The notes under the pieces: model-generated
Seen by the model: the letters and a program-made list of their open reading frames with translations, nothing else
What the model was told of the DNA's origin: nothing
Databases searched by the model: none
From: Wenzhouxiangella sp. 15190
GTDB lineage: Bacteria; Pseudomonadota; Gammaproteobacteria; Xanthomonadales; Wenzhouxiangellaceae
DNA: 64,000 nucleotides
Assembly (NCBI RefSeq): GCF_003417465.1
Contig: NZ_QVMV01000011.1
Location: 60,917-124,916, forward strand
Direction: 5' to 3'
In this document: in pieces, positions 7,594 to 15,902 of the stretch
How the letters are laid out: every line of letters starts with the position of its first letter
Numbering within the stretch: the first letter of the stretch is position 1
Position numbers and translations under genes: made by a program

Positions 7594-8976
7594 TCAACTA
7601 AACCATTTCAGAAGCCGCATCTTTGTCTTGCTGTAGGGCGGGAAACGGATCGGGATCTCCGGGAAGCGGCCGCGCTTCATCACCGCCTTGAGATGCGACA
7701 GGCGATCGAAGCCCGCCTTGCCGTGATACTGCCCCATGCCGCTGTTGCCCACACCGCCGAAAGGTAACTCCGGCACCGACATGAACATCAGCGTGTCATT
7801 GATGCAGAGATTACCGGTCGAAACCGACTCGGCAAAGCGTCGTTCTGACTCGCCCGAGCGGGTGAACAGGTATGCCGAAAGCGGTTTCTCGCCACGACCT
7901 ATGAAGGCCATTGCTTCATCCAGGTCATCCACTTCCAGGATCGGCAGGATGGGGCCGAAAACTTCCTCCTGCATCACCGGCGAGTCGGCTGCGACGTCGG
8001 TCAGCACGGTCGGTTCGATACGGCAGCTCTCCTCGTCGATGCGGCCGCCGATGACCACGTGCCCACTGTCGAGCAATGCGCGCAAGCGGTCGAAATGACG
8101 GCGATTGATGATCTTGCAGTAATCCGCACTGCCGAGTCGATCGGAACCGTACATCTCGAACAGTTCGTGCTCGATGGCGCCGATAAGCTTGTCTCGCTCA
8201 CCCGGCGTGACCAGCACGTAGTCGGGCGCGATGCAGGTCTGGCCGGCATTGAGACACTTGCCCCAGATCAGTCGTCGAGCCGCCGATTCGAGATCAGCCC
8301 CCTGGTCGATCACGCAGGGACTCTTTCCGCCGAGCTCCAGTGTGACCGGGGTGAGATGTTCGGCAGCGGCGCGCATGACGATCCGGCCCACGGCGGATCC
8401 CCCCGTATAGAAGATATGGTCGAAGCGCTGCTTGAGCAGTTCCGTGGTTTCCTCGACCGCACCCTCGACAACACGCACCACGCGCTCGTCCAGATACTCC
8501 GGAATCAGTTCAGCCATCAACTTCGAGGTGGCCACGGCCACTTCCGAGGGTTTGACAACCGCGCAGTTACCGGCCGCCAGCGCCGGAATCAGCGGGCTGA
8601 GAAGCAGTTGAATGGGATAGTTCCAGGCGCCGATGATCAGCACCACGCCATAGGGTTCGGGCTGCACCCAACTCCTGCCGGGCTTGCCGACCATGGGTGT
8701 GGGCACCCGTCTCGGTTTCGCCCAGCGCTTGAGGCGCTTGCGGGCATGATCGACTTCACTGAAGATCAGCGCCGTCTCGCCCAGCAGGACTTCCTGCGGC
8801 GGCTTGCCGAGATCCTCGGCCAGGGCTTCCGCGACGCGCTCCTCGTTTTCCTCCAGCATGCGGGAAATGTTGGCCAGCTGCTCGCGGCGCCACGCCAGGG
8901 AGCGCGTAACGCCCTGATCGAAGCTGGCACGCAGTTCGTCCAGCATTTTCGGGTATTGGGCGGGTTCGATTGTCAT
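7594..8976 (-). CDS. Coniferyl-aldehyde-dehydrogenase-like ALDH (family 3 type)
   Basis: A 460-residue NAD(P)-dependent aldehyde dehydrogenase. Family blocks are GAWNYPIQLLLSPLIPALAAGN, shortened here to its core WNYPIQL, FTGGSAVG-like YTGGSAVG, the general base in LELGGKSP and the nucleophile in NAGQTCIAPD. The lack of the long C-terminal arm of ALDH2-type enzymes and the overall pattern fit the ALDH3/coniferyl aldehyde group. I chose the ATG at 8976 because GGAG lies 7 bp upstream; a longer frame to 9021 exists without such support. A REP-like palindrome (9031-9055) lies in the gap behind the tryptophanase gene. Confidence 0.87.
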   Translation of the reverse strand: MTIEPAQYPKMLDELRASFDQGVTRSLAWRREQLANISRMLEENEERVAEALAEDLGKPPQEVLLGETALIFSEVDHARKRLKRWAKPRRVPTPMVGKPGRSWVQPEPYGVVLIIGAWNYPIQLLLSPLIPALAAGNCAVVKPSEVAVATSKLMAELIPEYLDERVVRVVEGAVEETTELLKQRFDHIFYTGGSAVGRIVMRAAAEHLTPVTLELGGKSPCVIDQGADLESAARRLIWGKCLNAGQTCIAPDYVLVTPGERDKLIGAIEHELFEMYGSDRLGSADYCKIINRRHFDRLRALLDSGHVVIGGRIDEESCRIEPTVLTDVAADSPVMQEEVFGPILPILEVDDLDEAMAFIGRGEKPLSAYLFTRSGESERRFAESVSTGNLCINDTLMFMSVPELPFGGVGNSGMGQYHGKAGFDRLSHLKAVMKRGRFPEIPIRFPPYSKTKMRLLKWFS

Positions 8977-9030
8977 GATCTCGCTCCGATCCTGGCGATT
9001 TCCGGTTGCGGGGGCGTCCAAGGTCTCGTT

Positions 9031-9055
9031 CGTCGCGGATGTAACCCCGACCTAC
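9031..9055. repeat. REP-like 25-bp palindrome, copy 1
   Basis: The sequence reads, on the minus strand, GTAGGTCGGGGTTACATCCG followed by CGACG. It differs at two positions from the copy inside ppc (29258-29282) and is clearly related to 63750-63774. It lies in the 131-bp gap between the tryptophanase stop and the aldehyde dehydrogenase start and can form a short GC-rich stem. Confidence 0.75.
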
Positions 9056-9107
9056 GGCGCCATCTCTCCCACATATTGGCCCCGCAGCGCTTTGGGCGCA
9101 ATCCTCC

Positions 9108-10493
9108 CTACCCGATCGGCTCGAAGTCCGCGGTGAAATGACGCAGAAAACGCGGTTCCCAGGTGATCCGGTAGCCCGGCGCCGCGTGCCGTTGGTCACG
9201 CACGATCTCGAAGGCCTCGATCAGGTAGTCGACATGGCTCTGGGTATACACTCGACGCGGAATGGCCAGGCGCACGAGCTCCCGCGGGGCCGGTATCAAC
9301 TTGCCCTCTTCGTCATACTTGCCGAACATCACCGAGCCGATTTCCACCGAACGGATACCGGCCATCTTGTAGAGCTCGCACACCAGAGACTGGCCGGGGT
9401 ACTGATCGACCGGGAGATGATCATAGAGCTGGCCGGCGTCGACGTAGACGGCATGGCCGCCGATCGGCTTGATCACCGGAATGCCCAGCTTGTCGAGGTG
9501 CTCGCCCAGGTAGGCGGTCGAGCGCGTGCGATAGCGCAGGTAGTCCTCGTTGAAGATCTCGTCGAGCCCGATGGCGATCGCTTCCATGTCACGGCCCGAC
9601 AGGCCGCCGTATGTCGTGTAACCCTCCGTGATGATCAACACGCTGGTGCAGTGTTCGGCCAGCTCGGCATCATCGAGCGCCAGGAAGCCGCCCATGTTCA
9701 CGAGCGCGTCCTTCTTGGCGCTGAACACGCAGCCGTCGGCCAGGCCGAACATCTCCGTGGCGATCTCGCGGCAGGACTTGCTGGCGTAACCTTCCTCGTC
9801 CTGCTTGATGAACCAGGCGTTCTCGGCGATGCGGCAGGCATCGAGAATGAACAGGATGCCGTGCTTGCGACACAGATCCCTGACCGCTCGTGTGTTGGCC
9901 ATGCTCACCGCCTGGCCGCCGCCGGAATTGTTGGTCACCGTCAAGATGATCGCAGCGATGTTCTCGGCGCCTCGCTCTTCGACGATTTCGGCCATGCGTG
10001 CGACATCGGCATTGCCCTTGAAGGGAAAATCGCTGTCGGCCTTGCCGGCCTCCGGCGTGACGCAGTCGATCGCCTCGGCACCGCTGTACTCGATATTGGC
10101 GCGTGTGGTGTCGAAATGGGTGTTGTTCAGGAAAACCTTGCCCTCCCCCCCGAGATGGCTGTAGAGAATCCGCTCGGCCGCCCTGCCCTGGTGCGTCGGC
10201 AGGATATGCGGATAGCCGGTCAGGTCCCGAATCTCTCGTTCCAGACGTTGCCAGCTTGTCGAGCCGGCATAGGACTCGTCGCCACGCATCATGCCGGCCC
10301 ACTGTTCGGCACTCATCGCCGAGGTACCGCTGTCGGTCAACAGGTCGATGATTACCTGCTCGGACTTCAGCTTGAACGGGTTGTAATGCGCTGATTTCAG
10401 AAATTTTTCCCGCTCTTCCCGGGTGGTCATGGCGATCGGCTCGACGGCCTTGATGCGAAACGGCTCGATCACCGTTCGGAATTGCTCGGGCAT
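9108..10493 (-). CDS. tnaA: Tryptophanase (tryptophan indole-lyase)
   Basis: A 461-residue PLP beta-eliminating lyase that should split tryptophan to indole, pyruvate and ammonia. EPFRIKAVEPI, IDLLTDSGTSAMS, PTHQGRAAE and SAKKDA (K261 as Schiff-base lysine) match the tryptophanase/tyrosine phenol-lyase family. Two discriminators favour tryptophanase: SVEIG, where tyrosine phenol-lyase has an arginine, and H452 in LRHFTA, where tyrosine phenol-lyase has phenylalanine. The start is uncertain: homology fits the ATG at 10493; an ATG at 10529 and a GTG at 10580 are in frame, none with a strong ribosome site. No tnaB or tnaC is adjacent. Confidence 0.86.
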   Translation of the reverse strand: MPEQFRTVIEPFRIKAVEPIAMTTREEREKFLKSAHYNPFKLKSEQVIIDLLTDSGTSAMSAEQWAGMMRGDESYAGSTSWQRLEREIRDLTGYPHILPTHQGRAAERILYSHLGGEGKVFLNNTHFDTTRANIEYSGAEAIDCVTPEAGKADSDFPFKGNADVARMAEIVEERGAENIAAIILTVTNNSGGGQAVSMANTRAVRDLCRKHGILFILDACRIAENAWFIKQDEEGYASKSCREIATEMFGLADGCVFSAKKDALVNMGGFLALDDAELAEHCTSVLIITEGYTTYGGLSGRDMEAIAIGLDEIFNEDYLRYRTRSTAYLGEHLDKLGIPVIKPIGGHAVYVDAGQLYDHLPVDQYPGQSLVCELYKMAGIRSVEIGSVMFGKYDEEGKLIPAPRELVRLAIPRRVYTQSHVDYLIEAFEIVRDQRHAAPGYRITWEPRFLRHFTADFEPIG

Positions 10494-10599
10494 GGGGTTG
10501 ATGACTCGCTGATTGAAACCTGAAGGCATGATAGCCGCTGGCTCGACTGTCTTCACCCCCAGCGCGTTCAACACCGGCACAAGGCCAGGCGGCTTCGAT

Positions 10600-11109
10600 T
10601 CAATAAACCAGCACCGAGTGCAGCGGGGCGGTAACGCGCCCGGCGCCTTCGAGAAAGCCGAGTTCGATCAGCACCGCAGCCCCGACAACGTCCGCCCCCG
10701 TATCGGCCAGGAGTTCGCAGGTCGCCCCCATGGTGCCGCCGGTGGCCAGAACGTCGTCCACGATCAGCACCCGTTGCCCTTCGACCACTGCATCGGCGTG
10801 CATTTCCACCGCATCGTTGCCGTACTCCAGTTCGTAGTCGCACCGAACCGTCGGTCGCGGCAACTTGCCGGGCTTTCTGACCGGGATGAACCCGGCGCCC
10901 AGAGCCCGAGCCACACCGACGGCAAAGATGAAGCCGCGCGACTCGATCCCGGCAACCAGGTCGATTCCCTTGCCGACGAAAGGCTCGTAGAGTCGATCGA
11001 CCGCCCAGGCCAGGCCCTTGGGGTCGGCCAGTAGCGGGGTGATGTCCTTGAACACCACGCCCGGTTCCGGCCAGTCGGGCACGTCGCGAATGAGAGCGCG
11101 GTAGTCCAT
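10600..11109 (-). CDS. apt: Adenine phosphoribosyltransferase
   Basis: A 169-residue purine salvage enzyme that makes AMP from adenine and PRPP. The PRPP-binding motif VLIVDDVLATGGT, the flexible loop region RKPGKLPRPT and the N-terminal DWPEPGVVFKDITPLL are characteristic. The ATG at 11109 gives the usual MDYRALIRDVPD start; the longer frame to 11157 adds unrelated residues that overlap the upstream peptidase gene. The peptidase stop is 7 bp upstream, so the two may be co-transcribed. Confidence 0.94.
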   Translation of the reverse strand: MDYRALIRDVPDWPEPGVVFKDITPLLADPKGLAWAVDRLYEPFVGKGIDLVAGIESRGFIFAVGVARALGAGFIPVRKPGKLPRPTVRCDYELEYGNDAVEMHADAVVEGQRVLIVDDVLATGGTMGATCELLADTGADVVGAAVLIELGFLEGAGRVTAPLHSVLVY

Positions 11110-11116
11110 ACCAGCC

Positions 11117-12529
11117 TCAGCGTGCGCGAACGGCATGGTCGGCCAGAACGCCGGCAACCACCGTAGTCAGCTTGCTCGCATAGGACAGGTGCAGAAATTC
11201 ATTGGGTCCGTGCGCATTCGACTTCGGCCCCAGCACGCCGGTAATCAGGAACTGGGCATCCGGGAAGGTCTCGCCCAGCATCGCCATGAAGGGAATCGTG
11301 CCGCCCTCGCCCATGTACATCGCCGGCTTGCCGTAGACGGCCCTTGAGGCACTCTGGCAGGCATCGTCGAGCCAGGGGATGACCTCCGGCGCATTCCACC
11401 CGGTTGCGGCGGCCTCGGGCTCGAAACGCACTTTCGCACCGTAGGGTGGATCGGATTCCAGGATCTGCTTGACGCGCTCGGTCGCCTCGTCGCCGTCGAG
11501 CGTCGGCGGCAGGCGCATGGACAGCTTCAGTGAGGTACCCGGACGCAACACGTTGCCGGCCGAGCCCAGATCCGGCAGGCCGCCGGCCCCCGTGACGGAC
11601 AACGCCGCTCCCCAATTGCGGTTGAGCAGCCGATCGAGGGGGTCCTCGCCCATCGGCTCGGCACCCTCGACCCAGGGAAAGGCTTGACTAACGCCCTCGC
11701 CCAGTTCCTCGGCCACGGCCGCCAACTGCTCCCGGCGCTGCCGTGGAATCTCCGCCTGCAGCGCCTCGGGCAGGATCCGCCCGGTCGTCTCGTCCTCCAG
11801 GCGCGAAATCAGCTGCCGGGCGATCCGGAAACTCGACGGCACGATGCCCGAGGCCATGCCCGAGTGCACGCCTTCGGTCAGGATATCGACGTGCAGGGTG
11901 CCGGCCGCCATGCCCCGCAACGACGTCGTGATCCACAGCTGCTCGTAGTTGCCCGCCCCCGAATCGAGACAGACCACCAGCGAGGGCGAACCGATGCGCT
12001 CGGCCAGGTGGTCGATATAGGCCGGCAGGTCGTAGCTACCGGACTCCTCGCAACCCTCGATGATCAGCACGAAGCGCGCATGCGGCTTGCCCTGCTCCTG
12101 CAGTGCGCGGATGGCCGCCAGGGAGGCGTAAGGCGCATAACCATCGTCGGCACCGCCACGGCCGTAAAGCTTGCCATCCTTGATGACCGGGTTCCAGGGA
12201 CCGAGCCCTTCCGACCATCCGGTCATTTCCGGCTGCTTGTCGAGATGGCCGTAGAGCAGCACCGTGTCGTCGATCGTGCCCGGCACTTCCATGAAAATCA
12301 GGGGTGTGCGCCCTTCCAGGCGAACGACTTCGACCTGCAGTCCCTCGATGGGCTGGTCGCGGCACCAGCGGGCGATATGGTCCACCGCCGCGTCGATGTA
12401 GCCGTTCTCTTCCCAGTCGGGATCGAAGTCCGGCGACTTGGCGGGAATGCGGATGTACTCGACCAACTCGTCGATGATGCTCTCCTGCCAGAGTTTCTCG
12501 ATGGTGGCACTCGCCTGATCCAGTTGCAT
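11117..12529 (-). CDS. M20-family metallopeptidase (dipeptidase)
   Basis: A 470-residue peptidase of the M20/CNDP-like group, probably cytoplasmic. The metal-binding blocks are YGHLDKQPE, GRGGADDGYA (bridging aspartate), IEGCEESGS (catalytic Glu pair), CLDSG and HGPNEFL near the C-terminus. An insertion domain for dimerisation lies roughly at residues 210-380. Such enzymes hydrolyse dipeptides; the specific substrate is unknown. It ends 7 bp before apt on the same strand. Confidence 0.88.
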   Translation of the reverse strand: MQLDQASATIEKLWQESIIDELVEYIRIPAKSPDFDPDWEENGYIDAAVDHIARWCRDQPIEGLQVEVVRLEGRTPLIFMEVPGTIDDTVLLYGHLDKQPEMTGWSEGLGPWNPVIKDGKLYGRGGADDGYAPYASLAAIRALQEQGKPHARFVLIIEGCEESGSYDLPAYIDHLAERIGSPSLVVCLDSGAGNYEQLWITTSLRGMAAGTLHVDILTEGVHSGMASGIVPSSFRIARQLISRLEDETTGRILPEALQAEIPRQRREQLAAVAEELGEGVSQAFPWVEGAEPMGEDPLDRLLNRNWGAALSVTGAGGLPDLGSAGNVLRPGTSLKLSMRLPPTLDGDEATERVKQILESDPPYGAKVRFEPEAAATGWNAPEVIPWLDDACQSASRAVYGKPAMYMGEGGTIPFMAMLGETFPDAQFLITGVLGPKSNAHGPNEFLHLSYASKLTTVVAGVLADHAVRAR

Positions 12530-12581
12530 CTCTCATCTCCACAAAGTCGATAGCCGACATTATGGCAGGGCCTCACCGAAT

Positions 12582-12851
12582 TCAATCATTGAAATGGCAG
12601 ATCCTGGAAATCCGGCCGCCGCGCACATGGACCTGGATGGTCTTGCCACGCAGGTAGAAATCGTAGCGAATGCCGGCGGCGCCGCCTCGCCGGTTTTCCA
12701 GTTGCACGGTGCGGTCGGGATCATGCCCGATTACCTTGCGTTCGGAATCGCCCACCTTGAGCAACTCGTTGTCCAGTCGCGCCGAGGAAAGTTCGCAACT
12801 AGCATATGCGGCGGGCGCCAGGAGCATGAAAACAAAGAGAAAAACACGCAT
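12582..12851 (-). CDS. Small exported DUF2845-like protein
   Basis: An 89-residue protein with a clear signal peptide (MRVFLFVFMLLAPAAYAS). The mature part has two cysteines (in ASCEL and ISRICHF) that could form a disulfide, and the segment ELLKVGDSERKVIGHDPD followed by basic and beta-rich residues, as in short DUF2845 periplasmic proteins. Its function is unknown. The ATG at 12851 places the signal peptide at the N-terminus; an upstream in-frame ATG at 12869 adds only six residues. It may be co-transcribed with the downstream peptidase gene. Confidence 0.7.
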   Translation of the reverse strand: MRVFLFVFMLLAPAAYASCELSSARLDNELLKVGDSERKVIGHDPDRTVQLENRRGGAAGIRYDFYLRGKTIQVHVRGGRISRICHFND

Positions 12852-12980
12852 CAATCCGTCCCCATTCAAGAATCAATACAGAGACTAGCACGCACAAAGA
12901 GATGCTCCCTGAGCATGCGCTGAACGGACATTCGATCTACACTGACGTTGCAACCCTCATCCGGACAGGCTGAACAGGTC

Positions 12981-14003
12981 ATGACCGAATCGATTCCCGA
13001 GACCATGCGCGCAATGGTGTTCGAGGGTGCCGGCCGGCCACTCGAATCACGCCGGGTTGCCGTGCCGACGATCGAGGCCGACGACCAGGTTCTGTTGCGC
13101 GTGGAAGCCTGCGGACTTTGCCGTACCGACCTGCACATCGTCGACGGCGAGCTCGACGCACCGAAGCTGCCGCTCATTCCGGGCCACCAGATCGTCGGTC
13201 GGGTGGTGGCCCTGGGCGACGACGTCCCTGATCTGTCGGTCGGCGACCGCGTCGGCGTGCCCTGGCTGGGCCGCACCGACGGCGACTGCCGCTTCTGCCG
13301 TCGCGGCCGGGAGAACCTTTGTGAATCGGCCGAGTTCACCGGCTACACGCTCGACGGCGGATTCGCCGAATATGCCCGCGCCCACGCACCCTTCTGCTTT
13401 CCGCTGCCGCCCGAAGCCACCCCGCTGGATATTGCACCCCTCTTGTGCGCCGGACTGATCGGCTACCGTACCTGGCGACTGGCCGGCGGCGAGAACAATA
13501 CCCGCATCGGCATCTACGGCTTCGGCGCCGCGGCCCATATCCTCGCGCAGCTCGCGCAGCACTTCGGCCAGTCAGTCTATGCCTTCACCCGTCCCGGCGA
13601 TGACGCGGCCCAGCAACTGGCCCGCGAACTGGGTGCGGCCTGGACCGGTGGCAGTGACGAGACACCGCCGGTGACACTCGACGCCGCCCTGGTGTTCGCC
13701 CCGGTGGGCGATCTGATGGTCACGGCACTGAATCATATCGACCGCGGCGGGCAAGTGGTCAGCGGCGGCATCCATATGAGCGATATACCGTCATTCCCAT
13801 ATCACAAACTCTGGGAAGAACGCAGCCTCAGTTCAGTTGCCAACCTGACGCGCCGCGACGGCGAGGAATTCCTGGCCCTGGCACCCCGGGTTCCGATCAG
13901 GACCACCGTCCATCGTTACCGGCTGGAACAGGTCAACCAGGCCCTCGAGGATTTGCGGAATGGCCGCTTCACCGGCGCTGCCGTAATCGACCTGGCGGCG
14001 TGA
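12981..14003 (+). CDS. Zinc-dependent alcohol dehydrogenase family protein
   Basis: A 340-residue medium-chain dehydrogenase. Catalytic zinc ligands are seen in ACGLCRTDLH and GHQIVG, and the Rossmann glycines in GIYGFGAAAH. The structural-zinc loop reads TDGDCRFCRRGRENLC: three cysteines remain, but the first of the usual four is aspartate. The pattern PWLGRTDG-C-FC-RGRENLC and FTGYTLDGGFAEYA belongs to the subfamily often annotated as adh_fam_2. It probably oxidises a primary alcohol or reduces an aldehyde. The start at 12981 fits the family N-terminus (MRAMVFEGAG follows). Confidence 0.86.
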   Translation: MTESIPETMRAMVFEGAGRPLESRRVAVPTIEADDQVLLRVEACGLCRTDLHIVDGELDAPKLPLIPGHQIVGRVVALGDDVPDLSVGDRVGVPWLGRTDGDCRFCRRGRENLCESAEFTGYTLDGGFAEYARAHAPFCFPLPPEATPLDIAPLLCAGLIGYRTWRLAGGENNTRIGIYGFGAAAHILAQLAQHFGQSVYAFTRPGDDAAQQLARELGAAWTGGSDETPPVTLDAALVFAPVGDLMVTALNHIDRGGQVVSGGIHMSDIPSFPYHKLWEERSLSSVANLTRRDGEEFLALAPRVPIRTTVHRYRLEQVNQALEDLRNGRFTGAAVIDLAA

Positions 14004-14014
14004 CCCTTGTGCGT

Positions 14015-14797
14015 TCAGGGTTCCCAGACGTTGACGCGTTCCTGCAGGGCCCGGATATCCTCGCTGTACATCTGGCGAAGCGAATTCCTCTGCCCATCAC
14101 TCCATGGATCGTATCGGGGATAGTCATCACCCACCGGAAATCGCTCGCGAATTGACTCAAGCCGCTGCTTGCCGATCTTGGATCCGGCATATCTTTCCAG
14201 CTCCGCGACCGCGCGGGCCGAAAAACCGGACTTGGGCTGCGACTGCCGGGGCGGTGGAAAACGCTCGATGGCGCCGTCGGCGTAGTAGCGGGTGATGGCT
14301 TCGGCATGCACCCGGTAGTCCTCATAGCGCCAGACGTGAATCGGCACCCCGGGCAGCGCCGCGTGCAAATCATCGACCACGTCGGTCCATCGACGTTGCG
14401 GCATCGCCGGCTCGAAGGGCTGGAATTCGTGATGCCAGAGGCGCTCACCCCAGGCCGAGGGCAAAAAGCTGTCGTAACTGCGAATACACAGGAACACGAA
14501 CAGATCACAATCCGAGAAATACTGCAGCGCGGTCGCCGGGCGCGGATACATTCTGAGGCCGTTGGCCGTGGTCCCCAGAATGTTCTCGTCGGAAAACAGC
14601 CAGGTACCCGAATACCAGCGATGCCACGGCACGATCAGCCGTCCCTTCCTCACCCTGGAGGTCAGCAGTCGACGCAACCGCTTGAGCGGCACGTAACGCG
14701 TACCGGCCGCGAGATCACAGCGGGCCAGGGTCATCTGCAGGTGGGTCGTGGCCGTCTTGTGCGCGCCGATGTGGAAACGAATTCGCGTCTTGACCAT
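14015..14797 (-). CDS. Sulfotransferase-like P-loop protein
   Basis: A 260-residue protein beginning RIRFHIGAHKTATTHLQ. The GAHKTATT segment resembles the 5'-phosphosulfate loop of PAPS-dependent sulfotransferases, and the later segment RSYDSFLPSAW is where the 3'-phosphate-binding Arg/Ser occurs. The remainder is divergent. If active, it would transfer sulfate to a polysaccharide or lipid. It lies 15 bp downstream of a glycosyltransferase on the same strand and near a sulfatase-like gene, which suggests surface glycan or glycolipid modification (inference). Confidence 0.6.
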   Translation of the reverse strand: MVKTRIRFHIGAHKTATTHLQMTLARCDLAAGTRYVPLKRLRRLLTSRVRKGRLIVPWHRWYSGTWLFSDENILGTTANGLRMYPRPATALQYFSDCDLFVFLCIRSYDSFLPSAWGERLWHHEFQPFEPAMPQRRWTDVVDDLHAALPGVPIHVWRYEDYRVHAEAITRYYADGAIERFPPPRQSQPKSGFSARAVAELERYAGSKIGKQRLESIRERFPVGDDYPRYDPWSDGQRNSLRQMYSEDIRALQERVNVWEP

Positions 14798-14812
14798 ACG
14801 CGGGTCAACTCA

Positions 14813-15748
14813 TCATGTCTGGTCGGCATCGGCGCTGTTTCCGCGCTCACGCACTCGCAACTGGGCCTGACGAACCCGTGTACGCAGTCGGCTGTGAACG
14901 CCCCGCCTGCGGTAGCGACCCTTGGCCTGGTGACGAATGCGATAAACGGAAGGAATCTCAACCGGCTTTCCACCCGTGCCCAGCAGCCAGCGAAAAGCAC
15001 GATCCTCCTGGGCCTTGGCCCAGCGGTCGGTCGGCTGCTGATAGACGGGAATGTCCCTGCAATAACCGCATGCACGAGCAACGTCGCCGTGGGTAATCTG
15101 CAATGGTCCGGTTGCCCGTGTGCGCTCCTGGCGAACGAAAGTCGCCGTGTCGATCTCGACCAGACAAGGCTCGCGCGCGGCCTCCAGCACCGGATCCCCG
15201 GGCTCGTAGACGGGTGAGCAGAACTCGTGGTCGGGATACACCAGCGCCTCCCGGCTTCCCTGCAGCGCTTTCCCCAGGCCGTCGAGGCAGCCCTCGTGAA
15301 AGACCACGTCGCAGTCGGTAAACCAGACCCAGTCGGCGCCACTGGCCAACGCCGCCTCGTTGCGCCCGATCGAGCGGCGAAACAGCAACGTCTTGTCGCG
15401 CGCCTGCCAGTTCCAGGACACGTTGGGCACCTCCATCGCACCGAAGTACTCGAGCAGGCGGACGGTTTCGGCATCTTCCGACGCATGAAATACCGTCATG
15501 GTCACGACCACGTCCTCGGGCGGATGATTGACCAGCGAACTGAGCTGGTAAGCCATCAAGTGGGCATAGCGCCAGCAATGACTGACGATCTCGACATGGA
15601 GCATCCCCGTACGGGCGGCACGTTCGGACTTCTTCGGCGGGGGCGGCTGAAACCAGCGGGCGGGCACCAGCCCGCTGGCCGCCAGCCAGATGCCGCCCAG
15701 GCGCAATCGATACCCCAGCCCCCCTGCCGAGGCAACGCGATCAGCCAT
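14813..15748 (-). CDS. GT-A-type glycosyltransferase-like protein
   Basis: A 311-residue protein. ADWVWFTDCDVVF has the DxD-like TDCD of GT-A glycosyltransferases, followed by a LVYPDHEF segment and a C-terminal basic tail. The N-terminus is MADRVASAGGLGYRLRL and lacks a clear signal peptide. The ATG at 15748 is preferred over the longer in-frame start at 15847, whose extra residues look unrelated. Partner genes are the sulfotransferase-like gene downstream and the membrane sulfatase-like gene upstream. Donor and acceptor cannot be read from sequence. Confidence 0.62.
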   Translation of the reverse strand: MADRVASAGGLGYRLRLGGIWLAASGLVPARWFQPPPPKKSERAARTGMLHVEIVSHCWRYAHLMAYQLSSLVNHPPEDVVVTMTVFHASEDAETVRLLEYFGAMEVPNVSWNWQARDKTLLFRRSIGRNEAALASGADWVWFTDCDVVFHEGCLDGLGKALQGSREALVYPDHEFCSPVYEPGDPVLEAAREPCLVEIDTATFVRQERTRATGPLQITHGDVARACGYCRDIPVYQQPTDRWAKAQEDRAFRWLLGTGGKPVEIPSVYRIRHQAKGRYRRRGVHSRLRTRVRQAQLRVRERGNSADADQT

Positions 15749-15902
15749 GCAGGAACCCCGGGCGGCCGTCAGCTTGCCGCGAGACTCGGCACTGCATTGA
15801 CGTATTGGCAACGAGCATGATCGGACAGGCTGTGGAAGGTCTGCCATAGACTAAGCCCCCAGCGCATCCATGGCAAATGTCCGGATAGAGACCCCCTCCA
15901 CC

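Noticed and set aside
9108..10493. Tyrosine phenol-lyase
   Set aside because: The residues that separate the two enzymes (SVEIG and RHFTA) are of tryptophanase type.
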